From: Acidobacteria subdivision 2 bacterium RH1 MAG20
GTDB taxonomy: Bacteria > Acidobacteriota > Terriglobia > Terriglobales > Acidobacteriaceae
Length of the DNA: 8,313 nucleotides
Direction: 5' to 3'
NCBI GenBank assembly: GCA_002197545.1
Contig: NFUO01000726.1
Location: 1-8,313, forward strand
Shown here: positions 1-6,605 of the stretch, piece by piece
Layout: each line of letters opens with the position of its first letter
Numbering within the stretch: position 1 is the first letter of the stretch
Program-made: the position numbers and the translations under genes
Notes under the pieces: model-generated
What the model was told of the DNA's origin: nothing
What the model saw: the letters and a program-made list of their open reading frames with translations, nothing else
Database searches by the model: none

Positions 1-343
1 TCAAACCCTTCGTGTGGATGTAGTCTGCCAGCGCCTTGATGCCGGAAGGAAACTTCTCCTTGTCCACGATGATGTTGCCGTCCGCGTCGCGCCCCGTCTG
101 CCAGCAGTCGTCGATAATCACATATTGGTATCCGGCATCCTTCATCCCATTGTCGGCCATCGCATCCGCCGTCTGGCGAACGACCGTCTCATTGAGGCCC
201 TTGCACGCGTACTTGTTCCAGCTGTTCCACCCCATCGGCGGAGTCCCCGCCAACCCATTCTCCAGAGCGTGTCCAGCCGCCGGCACCAGTAATACCAACA
301 TCAGCAGGGAAGAGATCCAAACCAAACGCAGAAGTTTCATCAT
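1..343 (-). CDS. Secreted GH27 alpha-galactosidase (melibiase), N-terminal part
   Basis: This encodes the first 114 residues of a glycoside hydrolase family 27 enzyme and runs off the left edge. Family members remove terminal alpha-galactosyl residues from oligo- and polysaccharides such as galactomannan or raffinose-type sugars. Residues 1-26 are a signal peptide (MMKLLRLVW, a Leu/Val core, then AGHA before LENG), so the enzyme is exported. The GH27 opening TPPMGWNSWN is at 34-43, followed by the first (beta/alpha)8 elements and IDDCWQ at 77-82. The paired Asp there corresponds to the substrate-binding pair seen across the family. The piece ends in YIHTKGL, the usual sequence at this depth. 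The nucleophile and acid/base Asp lie outside the window. ATG at 343 is preferred over ATG at 340 because AAAGG sits five to six bases upstream. The promoter and operator at 405-434 suggest sugar-responsive repression. Some GH27 members are alpha-N-acetylgalactosaminidases or beta-L-arabinopyranosidases, so the exact substrate is open. Confidence 0.93.
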   Translation of the reverse strand, partial: MMKLLRLVWISSLLMLVLLVPAAGHALENGLAGTPPMGWNSWNKYACKGLNETVVRQTADAMADNGMKDAGYQYVIIDDCWQTGRDADGNIIVDKEKFPSGIKALADYIHTKGL

Positions 344-404
344 GTCTACCTTTCAATCGTGCGGAAGATGATCTGCCCGTTTCTCTCACTTGGGCTGCCC
401 GCCA

Positions 405-434
405 ATTGTAATGTAACCATTTACATGCTGGAAA
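405..434 (-). promoter_or_regulatory. Sigma70-like promoter of the alpha-galactosidase gene
   Basis: On the minus strand there is a -35 candidate TTTCCA (429-434, four of six consensus bases), an 18-bp spacer and a -10 candidate TACAAT (405-410, five of six). The predicted start near 398 leaves a leader of about 55 nt before the ATG at 343. The spacer is almost filled by the palindrome at 411-426, which supports the assignment. Transcripts from the upstream hydrolase operon run in the same direction and could also read through, since I see no clear terminator between 344 and 503. Confidence 0.55.
411..426. promoter_or_regulatory. LacI-family-type operator palindrome
   Basis: ATGTAACCATTTACAT is an inverted repeat with two perfect 6-bp arms (ATGTAA / TTACAT) around four central bases. 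It resembles the TGTAACCGGTTACA-type sites bound by LacI/GalR-family sugar repressors. It sits between the -35 and -10 of the alpha-galactosidase promoter, where a bound protein would block RNA polymerase. The regulator is not in the window. The family assignment is inferred from the site's shape and target gene. Confidence 0.55.
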
Positions 435-503
435 TCGAAGATCTGGTCTACTCTCTTTTTTACTCCGCTCCGCCCTCCTTCTTGAGCCATCGTTACGACA
501 TGC

Positions 504-1712
504 TCAAGGGACATATGCGACTTCCGGATACTTCGCCTGGCTCTTGAGCTCCGAAGCGGGAGCCTCTTTCAGGTATACGTCGAAGAACGTGCTGATGTAG
601 TGCGTCGTCACGGCGATCTGGCGGCGGCCGTCGAGGCGCACAATGCCCAGCGTGCGCAACACGCGCATCACAAGTGGACTCTTCAACATCGCTCCATCGT
701 CGCTGAACCCGTAGTGATTTGAACCTCGAAGCATGATCTGCAATCTGCGGTCACTGGGCAGCCGATCGTAGATGGAGCGGAAGTGCGCCTCGATCTGACG
801 GCCCTCGGCATCGGACCATTCGCTTCCATGGTCGCTCCAGAGAAACATGAACGGCTGCGTGACGCCTTCATGGATGACGCTGCCAAGGGGTGCCCCGTCA
901 ACGTCGATGCCCGCCTTGCATCGGGAATCGTCATGGCAGAACTGCAACGCCGCGGCACCTCCGAGTGAGTGGCCAAACACTCCGACCCGCTGCGTGTCGA
1001 GCCGACCCAGGAACTTTCCAGAAGGGTCAAACGCGTTCAATCGTTCGATCTGGTCGAGCGCGAAGCCCATGTCGGCGCTCCATGCCTGGACCAACTTCGT
1101 GGCACGTTGCAATTGCTCGGGTCCGCTGAGCGCATCGAGGTTGTTTTCAGGTGCCCTTCCAATCACCCTTCCGTCGGGAAAAACCACCACGGAACTTCGA
1201 TAAGGTGCGTCGAAACCCACCACCACATAGCCGTGACTCGCGAGGTCTTCAGCAAGGCTCGTATAGCCCGTCACCAGGCCCGAAAGTCCCGCTCGCATGA
1301 ATACTACCGGATAGGAACGCTGTTGCGGCGATAGCTCGGCGTCACGGATACTATGCGTGCGAACCCGCGACAAGTTTCGCGACAGGAGCGTGAAGAGAGC
1401 GCCACGCTGATGTTCAACAGCCGTCCGCCATGGCGCGGGTAAGTAGTCGTCGACCGTCTGGGACGGTTGCGGAGGCGCTGCGGGATACCATATCCAGGCG
1501 AAAAGTTCCCGCTTGGTGTCCGGCTGCGGGGCCATCAGCTCTGGCTGCGCGGCATCACTCCAAACGTAAGTGGTGCGACCGACTGCGAATGGTCCAGTAG
1601 GCGTAGGTAGCGTTGTCTCCCTGGTGTGGTCTAGCCAAATAGATCCCAGCAAGACCGCGATTCCAACAACAGCGAGCAGGAACAGCATGGCCATAATTTT
1701 GATCACGCGCAT
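504..1712 (-). CDS. Membrane-anchored PAF-acetylhydrolase-like alpha/beta hydrolase
   Basis: This is a 402-residue serine hydrolase resembling the plasma/type II platelet-activating-factor acetylhydrolases, which cut short or oxidised acyl chains from phospholipids. The bacterial substrate is unknown. Residues 5-27 are one hydrophobic helix that could be a membrane anchor or uncleaved signal, leaving the catalytic part outside the cytoplasm. The fold's oxyanion strand is at 135-141 (PVVFMRA), HGYVVVGFDAPYR is at 160-172, the nucleophile elbow GHSLG at 247-251 (Ser249), GIDVDG at 268-273 (Asp272), and His333 lies in GSNHYGF. The Ser-to-Asp distance of 23 residues equals that of human plasma PAF-AH, supporting a Ser249-Asp272-His333 triad. 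The reading frame is open further upstream, but the start at 1712 is chosen because of GAGGA seven bases before it and the hydrophobic N-terminus. It is the last gene of the PadR operon, 14 bp after the membrane protein. Other lipases or esterases remain possible. Confidence 0.82.
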   Translation of the reverse strand: MRVIKIMAMLFLLAVVGIAVLLGSIWLDHTRETTLPTPTGPFAVGRTTYVWSDAAQPELMAPQPDTKRELFAWIWYPAAPPQPSQTVDDYLPAPWRTAVEHQRGALFTLLSRNLSRVRTHSIRDAELSPQQRSYPVVFMRAGLSGLVTGYTSLAEDLASHGYVVVGFDAPYRSSVVVFPDGRVIGRAPENNLDALSGPEQLQRATKLVQAWSADMGFALDQIERLNAFDPSGKFLGRLDTQRVGVFGHSLGGAAALQFCHDDSRCKAGIDVDGAPLGSVIHEGVTQPFMFLWSDHGSEWSDAEGRQIEAHFRSIYDRLPSDRRLQIMLRGSNHYGFSDDGAMLKSPLVMRVLRTLGIVRLDGRRQIAVTTHYISTFFDVYLKEAPASELKSQAKYPEVAYVP

Positions 1713-1726
1713 ATAGGAATCCTCAC

Positions 1727-2209
1727 TCACAAATTGAGAAAAAAGACGGGAGCCATGGATGCGAGCACCGCTCCGGCTTGCAGTGCAAGCACAAACAGCG
1801 TCTGCTTTGGAGCCCGTGGCAGCCACTTGATCGCGAAGAACACCAGTACCGGCATCTGTCCGGCCATGAGTAGCTGCCAGAGATGGGCGACAGCCCCCTC
1901 GTCTGCTTGATGGACAACGCCGAAGATTGCAATGTCGCCAAGCACCATCGCCAGCGCGATGAGCGACATTGCCAGCGGAAGAAAGGCGCTCGGCTGTTTC
2001 AGAATGCTGCCAAAAGAATTGGGATGTTGGTCTATATTGCCTCCTCGAGTCGGGTAGAGGTGCTCCCAAAGTGCCGACCAGACGACATTTGCCGACGTTC
2101 CAAGGCCGCCTTCGCCAGCTTGCAGAAACGCCTCGAACTCCGCGCCATAGCGGTCTCTCCAATCACGCGGATACATGCGCATCAGCAGGTGAGCGGCGAT
2201 GCGATTCAT
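1727..2209 (-). CDS. Small three-helix membrane protein of the PadR operon
   Basis: This 160-residue protein has unknown function. The N-terminus carries MYPRDWRDRYGAEFEAFL at about 12-29, a basic/aromatic cytoplasmic segment that I recognise as recurring in small membrane proteins encoded beside PadR regulators in Acidobacteria and Actinobacteria. Three hydrophobic helices follow at about 73-98, 108-127 and 136-158, with a positive patch (KWLPRAPKQ) between the last two. There is no enzyme motif or transporter signature. Its ATG overlaps the padR stop in an ATGA arrangement (four shared bases), so the two are probably translationally coupled; GGAG five bases before the ATG also serves as a ribosome site. 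The hydrolase gene follows after 14 bp. Co-regulation by PadR and a membrane location near the hydrolase are inferred. It could be a sensor, a partner of the hydrolase or an immunity-like protein, and the sequence does not decide. Confidence 0.8.
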   Translation of the reverse strand: MNRIAAHLLMRMYPRDWRDRYGAEFEAFLQAGEGGLGTSANVVWSALWEHLYPTRGGNIDQHPNSFGSILKQPSAFLPLAMSLIALAMVLGDIAIFGVVHQADEGAVAHLWQLLMAGQMPVLVFFAIKWLPRAPKQTLFVLALQAGAVLASMAPVFFLNL

Positions 2210-2502
2210 AAAGGCTCCAGCCTGCCCAGTCCGGCTTTGGCGAACTGGTGCAGTGTAGTCAGCTTTGCGCGGAGCACGCGCAGGCCCTCAGCGGTTATGC
2301 GATAGGGATGGCGGCGCTCCTCGGGCGGCAGCGGTGCGATCCAGCCCTGTTGCTCCAGACGGGCGATCGCCCCATACAGCGTTCCCGGCCCCAGACGGGT
2401 CCCGCAAAGTCGCGCAATGTCTTCGATCATGGCGTGTCCATGTTTCGGCCCATTGGCGAGGCTGGCAAGCACAAGCAGCGGCGGGTCAGAGTAGTGACCC
2501 AT
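2206..2502 (-). CDS. PadR-family transcriptional regulator
   Basis: This is a 98-residue winged-helix repressor of the PadR type. These proteins bind short inverted repeats as dimers and let go on binding a ligand or under envelope stress. Typical features are LLVLASLANGPKHGHAMIEDI (about 9-29), the recognition-helix segment GPGTLYGAIARLEQQGWI, the wing ending in RRHPYRITAEG, and a short C-terminal dimerisation helix. It belongs to the short s-PadR group, which usually has no separate ligand domain. The frame stays open to 2634, and an ATG at 2547 would add 15 residues, but that codon falls at the predicted transcription start inside the operator. I therefore choose the ATG at 2502, which gives the normal family length. 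It is the first gene of the operon with the membrane protein and hydrolase and is divergent from the phosphoesterase. Autorepression through the repeat at 2539-2555 is inferred. Confidence 0.88.
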   Translation of the reverse strand: MGHYSDPPLLVLASLANGPKHGHAMIEDIARLCGTRLGPGTLYGAIARLEQQGWIAPLPPEERRHPYRITAEGLRVLRAKLTTLHQFAKAGLGRLEPL

Positions 2503-2538
2503 CCCCGCATCTTCTTCGGCTCTTACTTTGTGTCGCGT

Positions 2539-2555
2539 ACTACGCATGACGTAGT
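2539..2555. promoter_or_regulatory. Probable PadR operator (inverted repeat)
   Basis: ACTACG, five bases, then CGTAGT form a perfect 6-bp inverted repeat. It overlaps the last two bases of the padR -10 and covers the predicted start point near 2547, a classic position for an autorepressor. The repeat also lies in the shared region upstream of the divergent phosphoesterase gene (start 2652), so control of that gene is possible but less clear. No second copy was noticed elsewhere in the window. Confidence 0.5.
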
Positions 2556-2581
2556 TATAGCACAATGGACTGCTGCTGCAA
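2554..2581 (-). promoter_or_regulatory. Promoter of the padR operon
   Basis: On the minus strand, TATAAC (2554-2559) is a five-of-six -10 and TTGCAG (2576-2581) a weak -35, 16 bp apart. Transcription would begin near 2547, giving a leader of about 45 nt to the ATG at 2502. The overlap with the inverted repeat at 2539-2555 supports the call. Confidence 0.5.
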
Positions 2582-2651
2582 GAAAAATTATTGCCGTGTC
2601 GCGTAGCGGCCCTCCAAGGATCAGATGCAATCATAGTGAGGAAGCAGCAAT

Positions 2652-3377
2652 ATGCGCGTCGCAGTCATATCCGATATTCATGGAAATCTCACTGCGTTTG
2701 AGGCGGTACAGGTAGATCTCCGTCAAGTCTCTCCAGACCTGGTGCTTCATGGAGGCGATCTGGCCGATGGCGGTTCCAGCCCCACCGAGATCGTTGATCG
2801 CATTCGCAGTTTCGGCTGGCAAGGTGTGATGGGCAACACGGATGAGATGCTTATCGAGTCAGATTCGCTCGAGGAATTTGCGAGCCGGTCCTCTGCTCCG
2901 CCTACTCTCTGGACGGCTATTCGTGAGATCGCGTCGGCAACTCGTTCCGCCCTTGGAGACGAGAGACTGGCGTGGTTACGCAGCCTGCCGCATGTGAAGA
3001 TTCAAGAGGGCTTTGCGCTCGTCCATGCTATCCCCGAGAGTTGCTGGCGAACGCCTAGAGCGGAAGCGGACGATGCACAGTTGGAAGCTATTTATGGTCC
3101 CCTCGGCCAGCCCGTGGTTGTCTTTGGACATACTCATTCTCCTTCGATTCGCAGCATTGCCGGGCAGCCAAAGCTCCTGATTAACACAGGAAGCGTTGGC
3201 CTTTCCTACGATGGCGATCCCCGCGCATCCTATCTTCTCCTCGAAGGAAGTACCCCATCGATACGAAGGGTCGAATACAACGTCGAGAAAGAACTGAAAG
3301 CTCTTTCCTCCTGTGGGCTGCCCGGTGCAGAGTGGACAGCAAAAATGCTTCGCGCCAGCTCTCCGCAGATGCCGTAA
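2652..3377 (+). CDS. YfcE/MJ0936-type metallophosphoesterase
   Basis: This 241-residue cytoplasmic calcineurin-like phosphoesterase has all the metal-binding motifs of the family in order: SDIHGN (7-12; Asp8, His10), GGDL (34-37; Asp36), GNTD (61-64; Asn62), ALVHA with His125, and GHTH (159-162; His160, His162), then the family-typical NTGSVG (178-183). These residues coordinate two divalent metals and support phosphodiester or phosphomonoester cleavage. The natural substrate of this branch is generally unknown, so none is proposed. There is no signal peptide or membrane segment. ATG at 2652 follows GAGGAA with an eight-base spacer. The gene stands alone, divergent from padR across about 150 bp, and is followed by an inverted repeat that may end its transcript. 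GNTD in place of GNH is normal in this subgroup and does not suggest inactivation. Confidence 0.9.
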   Translation: MRVAVISDIHGNLTAFEAVQVDLRQVSPDLVLHGGDLADGGSSPTEIVDRIRSFGWQGVMGNTDEMLIESDSLEEFASRSSAPPTLWTAIREIASATRSALGDERLAWLRSLPHVKIQEGFALVHAIPESCWRTPRAEADDAQLEAIYGPLGQPVVVFGHTHSPSIRSIAGQPKLLINTGSVGLSYDGDPRASYLLLEGSTPSIRRVEYNVEKELKALSSCGLPGAEWTAKMLRASSPQMP

Positions 3378-3422
3378 AGTCAGTTTGGAATGCTCGAGTC
3401 CCGATAGGACCGAAGACTGACT
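3378..3422 (+). terminator. Inverted repeat right after the phosphoesterase stop, possible terminator
   Basis: AGTCAGT (3378-3384) and ACTGACT (3416-3422) are perfect 7-bp complements, starting directly after the stop codon. Within them GTCC-CGATA-GGAC (3398-3410) forms a second small hairpin. There is no run of T after it (CCCAATTG), so this is not a textbook intrinsic terminator. It may end or protect the mRNA 3' end. Confidence 0.35.
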
Positions 3423-3576
3423 CCCAATTGTTAACTCACCACTGCTGCAGCATCTTCTTGTACAGCTATTCGTATCCGCATAATCCCGGCGTATCAACGC
3501 AACCTCTTTTTCTCTCAATCTCGCAAAATTGCCCCGTCTGCGTCCGTTTTATTAATAGTCACTCCCAACCTCGTGA

Positions 3577-3598
3577 AATGCCCGTGAATCGGGGCATT
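3577..3598. repeat. Short inverted repeat (hairpin or operator)
   Basis: AATGCCC and GGGCATT are perfect 7-bp complements around eight bases (GTGAATCG). No T-run follows on either strand, so a terminator is unlikely. A protein-binding site or leader hairpin for the receptor gene is possible. The role is not determined. Confidence 0.35.
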
Positions 3599-3650
3599 CC
3601 TTAAGTTTGCCTTCATCTTTACGCCACAGTGTCGAAAGTAGGAGTTCTTA

Positions 3651-3687
3651 CCGGTCGAATTGCGGCCCCGTGGCCGTGGGCGACCGG
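3651..3687 (+). promoter_or_regulatory. Nested hairpin in the probable leader of the TonB receptor gene
   Basis: The outer stem is CCGGTCG (3651-3657) with CGACCGG (3681-3687), seven perfect pairs. Inside it, CGGCC (3663-3667) pairs with GGCCG (3672-3676) around a CCGT loop, with one further G-U pair possible and a small asymmetric internal loop between the stems. The structure ends about 70 nt before the GTG start. It matches no riboswitch class that I recognise, and no cobalamin-box sequence is present. Regulation is inference only. Confidence 0.3.
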
Positions 3688-3748
3688 CGGAAACATCTCC
3701 ACCGCGAATACGGCGAGTGGGGTGGTCCAGGCTCCCAATATTTCGATC

Positions 3749-3752
3749 GAGG
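3749..3752 (+). promoter_or_regulatory. Ribosome binding site that sets the GTG start of the TonB receptor
   Basis: GAGG lies five bases (TCCTT) before GTG at 3758. The frame is open 43 codons further up to another GTG at 3629, but that codon has no Shine-Dalgarno sequence. Only the start at 3758 places the signal peptide at the N-terminus. Confidence 0.75.
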
Positions 3753-3757
3753 TCCTT

Positions 3758-6580
3758 GTGCGTAAACATTCACGATTGCCAGTTGCCCTTCTCGTTGCCC
3801 TTGTAGTTGCCATAGCCAGCCTCACTCCGTCCCGGACAGACGCTCAGGACCGCAACGGAACCATCTCCGGCATGGTGGCCGATACCGTCAGCGCCATCCT
3901 TCCGGGCGCCCGCGTCGTCGTTAAACCGGGGAATGCAGTCGTCATCTCCGATGGACAAGGCAACTTCAACATCACCGGCATCGCTCCGGGCCAATACGAC
4001 GTCACCGTCTCTTACCTCGGGTTTCTTCCTAAGACAACCCCTGTCACCGTCGCCGCCGGGCAGACCGCGCATCTGTCCTTCGTTCTTGACGTCGCCTCCG
4101 TGACCGACAACGTGGTCGTCACCGCCGGTCGCGCGCATGGCGAAGCGGAAGCCCTGAATATGGAGCGCACGTCCGAAAACATCCTCAATGTCCTGCCCGC
4201 GGATGTCATCACCAGCCTTCCCAACGCCAACATCGCCGACGCCGTCGGGCGTCTCCCCGGTGTCACGCTTGAGCGCGACGAAGGTGAAGGCAAATACGTT
4301 CAGATCCGCGGCACCGAACCGCGTCTCAGCAACCTCACTATCGACGGAGTTAACATTCCCTCGCCCGAGGGCGGCGTCCGTCAGGTCAAACTCGACACCA
4401 TCCCCGCTGACCTTGTCGATTCCGTCCAGATCTATAAGACCCTCCAGGCCAATCAGGATGCCGACGCCATTGGCGGCTCCGTCAACATCGTTACCAAGAC
4501 AGCCACCGAACAGCCAACCATCTCGCTCTATGGCGCAGGCGGCTTCACTCCCATCGCCAACACCGTGCCGGTCGCCGAGTTCGCCGGAACCGTCGGCAAA
4601 CGCTTTGGAGCGACCAACCGCCTTGGCATCATCTTCAGCGGTACTTACGACTACAATGGCCGCGGCATCGACGACATCGAACCCGTCCCACAGATCCAAC
4701 CCGGCACCAGCTTCACACCCGGTTTCTCCACCATCGACCTCCGCGAATATTTGTACAACCGCCAGCGCTATGGCTTCGGCGGCAGCATCGACTACAAGAT
4801 CAGCGACAACTCCACCATCTTTATCCGTGGCATCTACTCCGATTTCAAGGACTACGGTCACCGCTACGACTACACCTTGGCCGACAGTACGCCGCCGCTC
4901 GATCCCACCCAATCCGCCCCAACCGACGCCTTCACCAGCGAGACCCGTCTCGGAGACTTCCAGGTTGCCAGTCTTCTCCTCGGTGGTACCCACAATTCCA
5001 CCAACTACTTCTACACCTATGGCCTTTCTCTCTCCCGCTCGCAGGACTTCAATCCCATCAACGGCGGCGAGGCCATTGCGCGCTTCTCCTTCCTTCCTGC
5101 CACCAGCAACTGCCGCTATGCTCCTGGGTTGAATAAGAGCATCTATCGTCCGCAGTTCTCAAATGCCTGTTACACCGAGGCTTACAACCCGGACAACTTC
5201 GCCCTCAACACCATCGCCCACTCCGACAACGGCAAGACCTCGCAACTCAATCTGCAGGGTGAGACCTCCGTCGGTCGCATCTTTCACCTTGGTTCCGCCT
5301 TCGACACCCTCGAAGCCGGCATCAAGGTCCGAAACGCCCACAAGTTCGATAACTCCTACGAGATCGATTACACCCCCACCGGCACGCTGCTGATGACGCA
5401 GTTCCTTAATAACTTCAAAAACGACAACTACTACGACGGCTCCTATAAATATGGCCCAGCCGCAGGCTGGGACCAGATCGACAGCTACCGTAAAGCCAAT
5501 CCGATGGCGTTCACCACCAGTGCGTCAGTGCCTCCCTCGCAGGGCGGCAATTCCAACAACTTCAATCTCATCGAGCGAGTCTCCGCCGGTTACCTCCAGA
5601 ACACCCTGCAGGCTGGCCGTCTGACCTTCATCGCTGGGCTTCGCATCGAAGGCACGCAGGTCAATACCACCAGCTTCGACAGCAACGCCGGAACCTTCAC
5701 CGTCAAGGGCGGTAGCGACTACGTCGACTATCTACCCAGTGCGTCGCTGCGCATCGGCCTCGACAAAAACTCCGACCTGCGCCTCGTCTACGGCAAGGGC
5801 CTCTCCCGTCCCGATCCACAGTTTCTCACCGCAGCGACGTCCCTCGACAGTTCCACCGTTCCGCCCACCCTTACCATCGGCAATCCCGCCCTCAAGCCGG
5901 AGCACGCCAACAACTTCGACGTCCTTTATTCCCACTATCTCAATCCCATCGGGGCCATTCAGGGAGGCTTCTTCTACAAAAACCTCACCGACCCCATCGT
6001 CAGCCTCCTCTCCGTCCCCACCAGCGGCCCCAATGTCGGTTTGCAGGTAGTCCAGGCAGCCAACTCCGGCTCCGCCTACATTGCCGGTGTCGAGTTTAAC
6101 TTCCAGCAGCACTTCACCTATCTCCCCGGTCTCTTGAGCGGCCTGGGACTGAGCACCAATTACAGTTACACCACCTCTCAGGCCACCGACGTCAATCCGG
6201 GCAACCGCACCGACAAGCCAGCCCTGCTTCGTCAGGCACCAAGCACCCTCAACATCAGCCCCACCTATGATCGCGGACGTGTCTCCCTCCGCGTTGGCAT
6301 CGCTTACAACGGTGCAAACATCTTTCAATATCTCTACACCGATGGCGTCCCAGGAGGCATCAAAGGCCCCCAGGGCGACGTCTATCAGTTCTCCCACTCT
6401 CAAGTCGATGCACAGGGAAGTTATCGCATCGGACGCGGCTTCGATATCATCGTCTCCGGCCTGAACCTCAACAACGAGCCCTTTGGCTTCTACCAGGGCA
6501 GCAAGCAGTTTTTCATTCAGCGCGAATACTACAAACCCACCTACAGCTTCGGCCTTCGTTGGAACCCCAGATCCGAATAA
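3758..6580 (+). CDS. TonB-dependent outer-membrane receptor with N-terminal regulatory-like domain
   Basis: This 940-residue outer-membrane transporter would import a large substrate using TonB-ExbBD energy. Residues 1-29 are a signal peptide (RKHSR, a Val/Ala/Leu core, cleavage about TDA-QD). Residues 34-113 form a carboxypeptidase-regulatory-like beta domain (GTISGMVADTVSAILPGARV, then GQYDVTVSYLGF). A TonB-box-like VVVTAGR is at 119-125. The plug spans about 135-248, with LPGVTLERDEGEGKYVQIRG, the TIDGV motif and DADAIGGSVNIVTKTA. The remaining part is the 22-strand barrel, ending in alternating aromatic residues (YSFGLRWNPRSE). The plug and C-terminus match the Xanthomonas/Caulobacter-type receptor group (TIGR01782), many of which take up plant saccharides. 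The only cysteines I see, 452 and 471, fall in a presumed extracellular loop and could form a disulfide. It is a single gene, without a SusD-like partner, regulator or glycosidase beside it. The substrate is unknown; a saccharide is a reasonable guess. Confidence 0.93.
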   Translation: MRKHSRLPVALLVALVVAIASLTPSRTDAQDRNGTISGMVADTVSAILPGARVVVKPGNAVVISDGQGNFNITGIAPGQYDVTVSYLGFLPKTTPVTVAAGQTAHLSFVLDVASVTDNVVVTAGRAHGEAEALNMERTSENILNVLPADVITSLPNANIADAVGRLPGVTLERDEGEGKYVQIRGTEPRLSNLTIDGVNIPSPEGGVRQVKLDTIPADLVDSVQIYKTLQANQDADAIGGSVNIVTKTATEQPTISLYGAGGFTPIANTVPVAEFAGTVGKRFGATNRLGIIFSGTYDYNGRGIDDIEPVPQIQPGTSFTPGFSTIDLREYLYNRQRYGFGGSIDYKISDNSTIFIRGIYSDFKDYGHRYDYTLADSTPPLDPTQSAPTDAFTSETRLGDFQVASLLLGGTHNSTNYFYTYGLSLSRSQDFNPINGGEAIARFSFLPATSNCRYAPGLNKSIYRPQFSNACYTEAYNPDNFALNTIAHSDNGKTSQLNLQGETSVGRIFHLGSAFDTLEAGIKVRNAHKFDNSYEIDYTPTGTLLMTQFLNNFKNDNYYDGSYKYGPAAGWDQIDSYRKANPMAFTTSASVPPSQGGNSNNFNLIERVSAGYLQNTLQAGRLTFIAGLRIEGTQVNTTSFDSNAGTFTVKGGSDYVDYLPSASLRIGLDKNSDLRLVYGKGLSRPDPQFLTAATSLDSSTVPPTLTIGNPALKPEHANNFDVLYSHYLNPIGAIQGGFFYKNLTDPIVSLLSVPTSGPNVGLQVVQAANSGSAYIAGVEFNFQQHFTYLPGLLSGLGLSTNYSYTTSQATDVNPGNRTDKPALLRQAPSTLNISPTYDRGRVSLRVGIAYNGANIFQYLYTDGVPGGIKGPQGDVYQFSHSQVDAQGSYRIGRGFDIIVSGLNLNNEPFGFYQGSKQFFIQREYYKPTYSFGLRWNPRSE

Positions 6581-6605
6581 ACCATTACCCAACACCAAAC
6601 AACTC

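Larger units (their letters stand above)
3378..3757. other. 380-bp non-coding region upstream of the TonB receptor
   Basis: I see no credible gene here. Short open frames on both strands lack ribosome sites and have composition unlike proteins. It holds the post-phosphoesterase repeat (3378-3422), a symmetric hairpin at 3577-3598 and a nested GC-rich hairpin at 3651-3687. It also holds a second possible pairing (CTCCAC 3697-3702 with GTGGGG 3717-3722, one T-G pair) and the GAGG ribosome site at 3749. A weak promoter candidate is TTGCCC (3529-3534) with TATTAA (3550-3555), but the 15-bp spacing is poor. The receptor's promoter is therefore not fixed. Confidence 0.6.

Noticed and set aside
14..371. 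Two plus-strand reading frames of 92 and 111 codons at the left edge
   Set aside because: Both are antisense to the clearly recognisable GH27 N-terminus and have no features of their own.
1713..2162. 150-residue upstream extension of the hydrolase reading frame
   Set aside because: It lies over the membrane-protein gene in another frame and reads as a shadow (Arg/Ser-rich). The ATG at 1712 has a ribosome site and a natural hydrophobic N-terminus.
2832..2846. GNTD instead of GNH in the phosphoesterase as a sign of inactivation
   Set aside because: The YfcE/MJ0936 subgroup normally has GNxD here, and all metal ligands are otherwise present.
3332..3604. Possible small gene after the phosphoesterase
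   Set aside because: It overlaps the phosphoesterase end, has no ribosome site, and the sequence has no protein-like pattern.
3629..3757. 43-codon N-terminal extension of the TonB receptor starting at GTG 3629
   Set aside because: There is no ribosome site at 3629, the added sequence would bury the signal peptide, and GAGG with a five-base spacer marks GTG 3758.
3770..4993. 407-codon minus-strand reading frame opposite the TonB receptor, and the 288-codon one at 5732-6598
   Set aside because: Both are Gly/Asp/Val-rich antisense shadows produced by the GC-biased third codon positions of the receptor gene.
4188..5132. 314-codon plus-strand frame inside the receptor gene
   Set aside because: It is a Ser/Pro/Thr-rich frameshifted shadow of the receptor, without family features.
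1..6580. Alpha-galactosidase and TonB receptor as one polysaccharide utilisation locus
   Set aside because: They are on opposite strands with an unrelated operon and a phosphoesterase between them, and no shared operator was seen upstream of the receptor.
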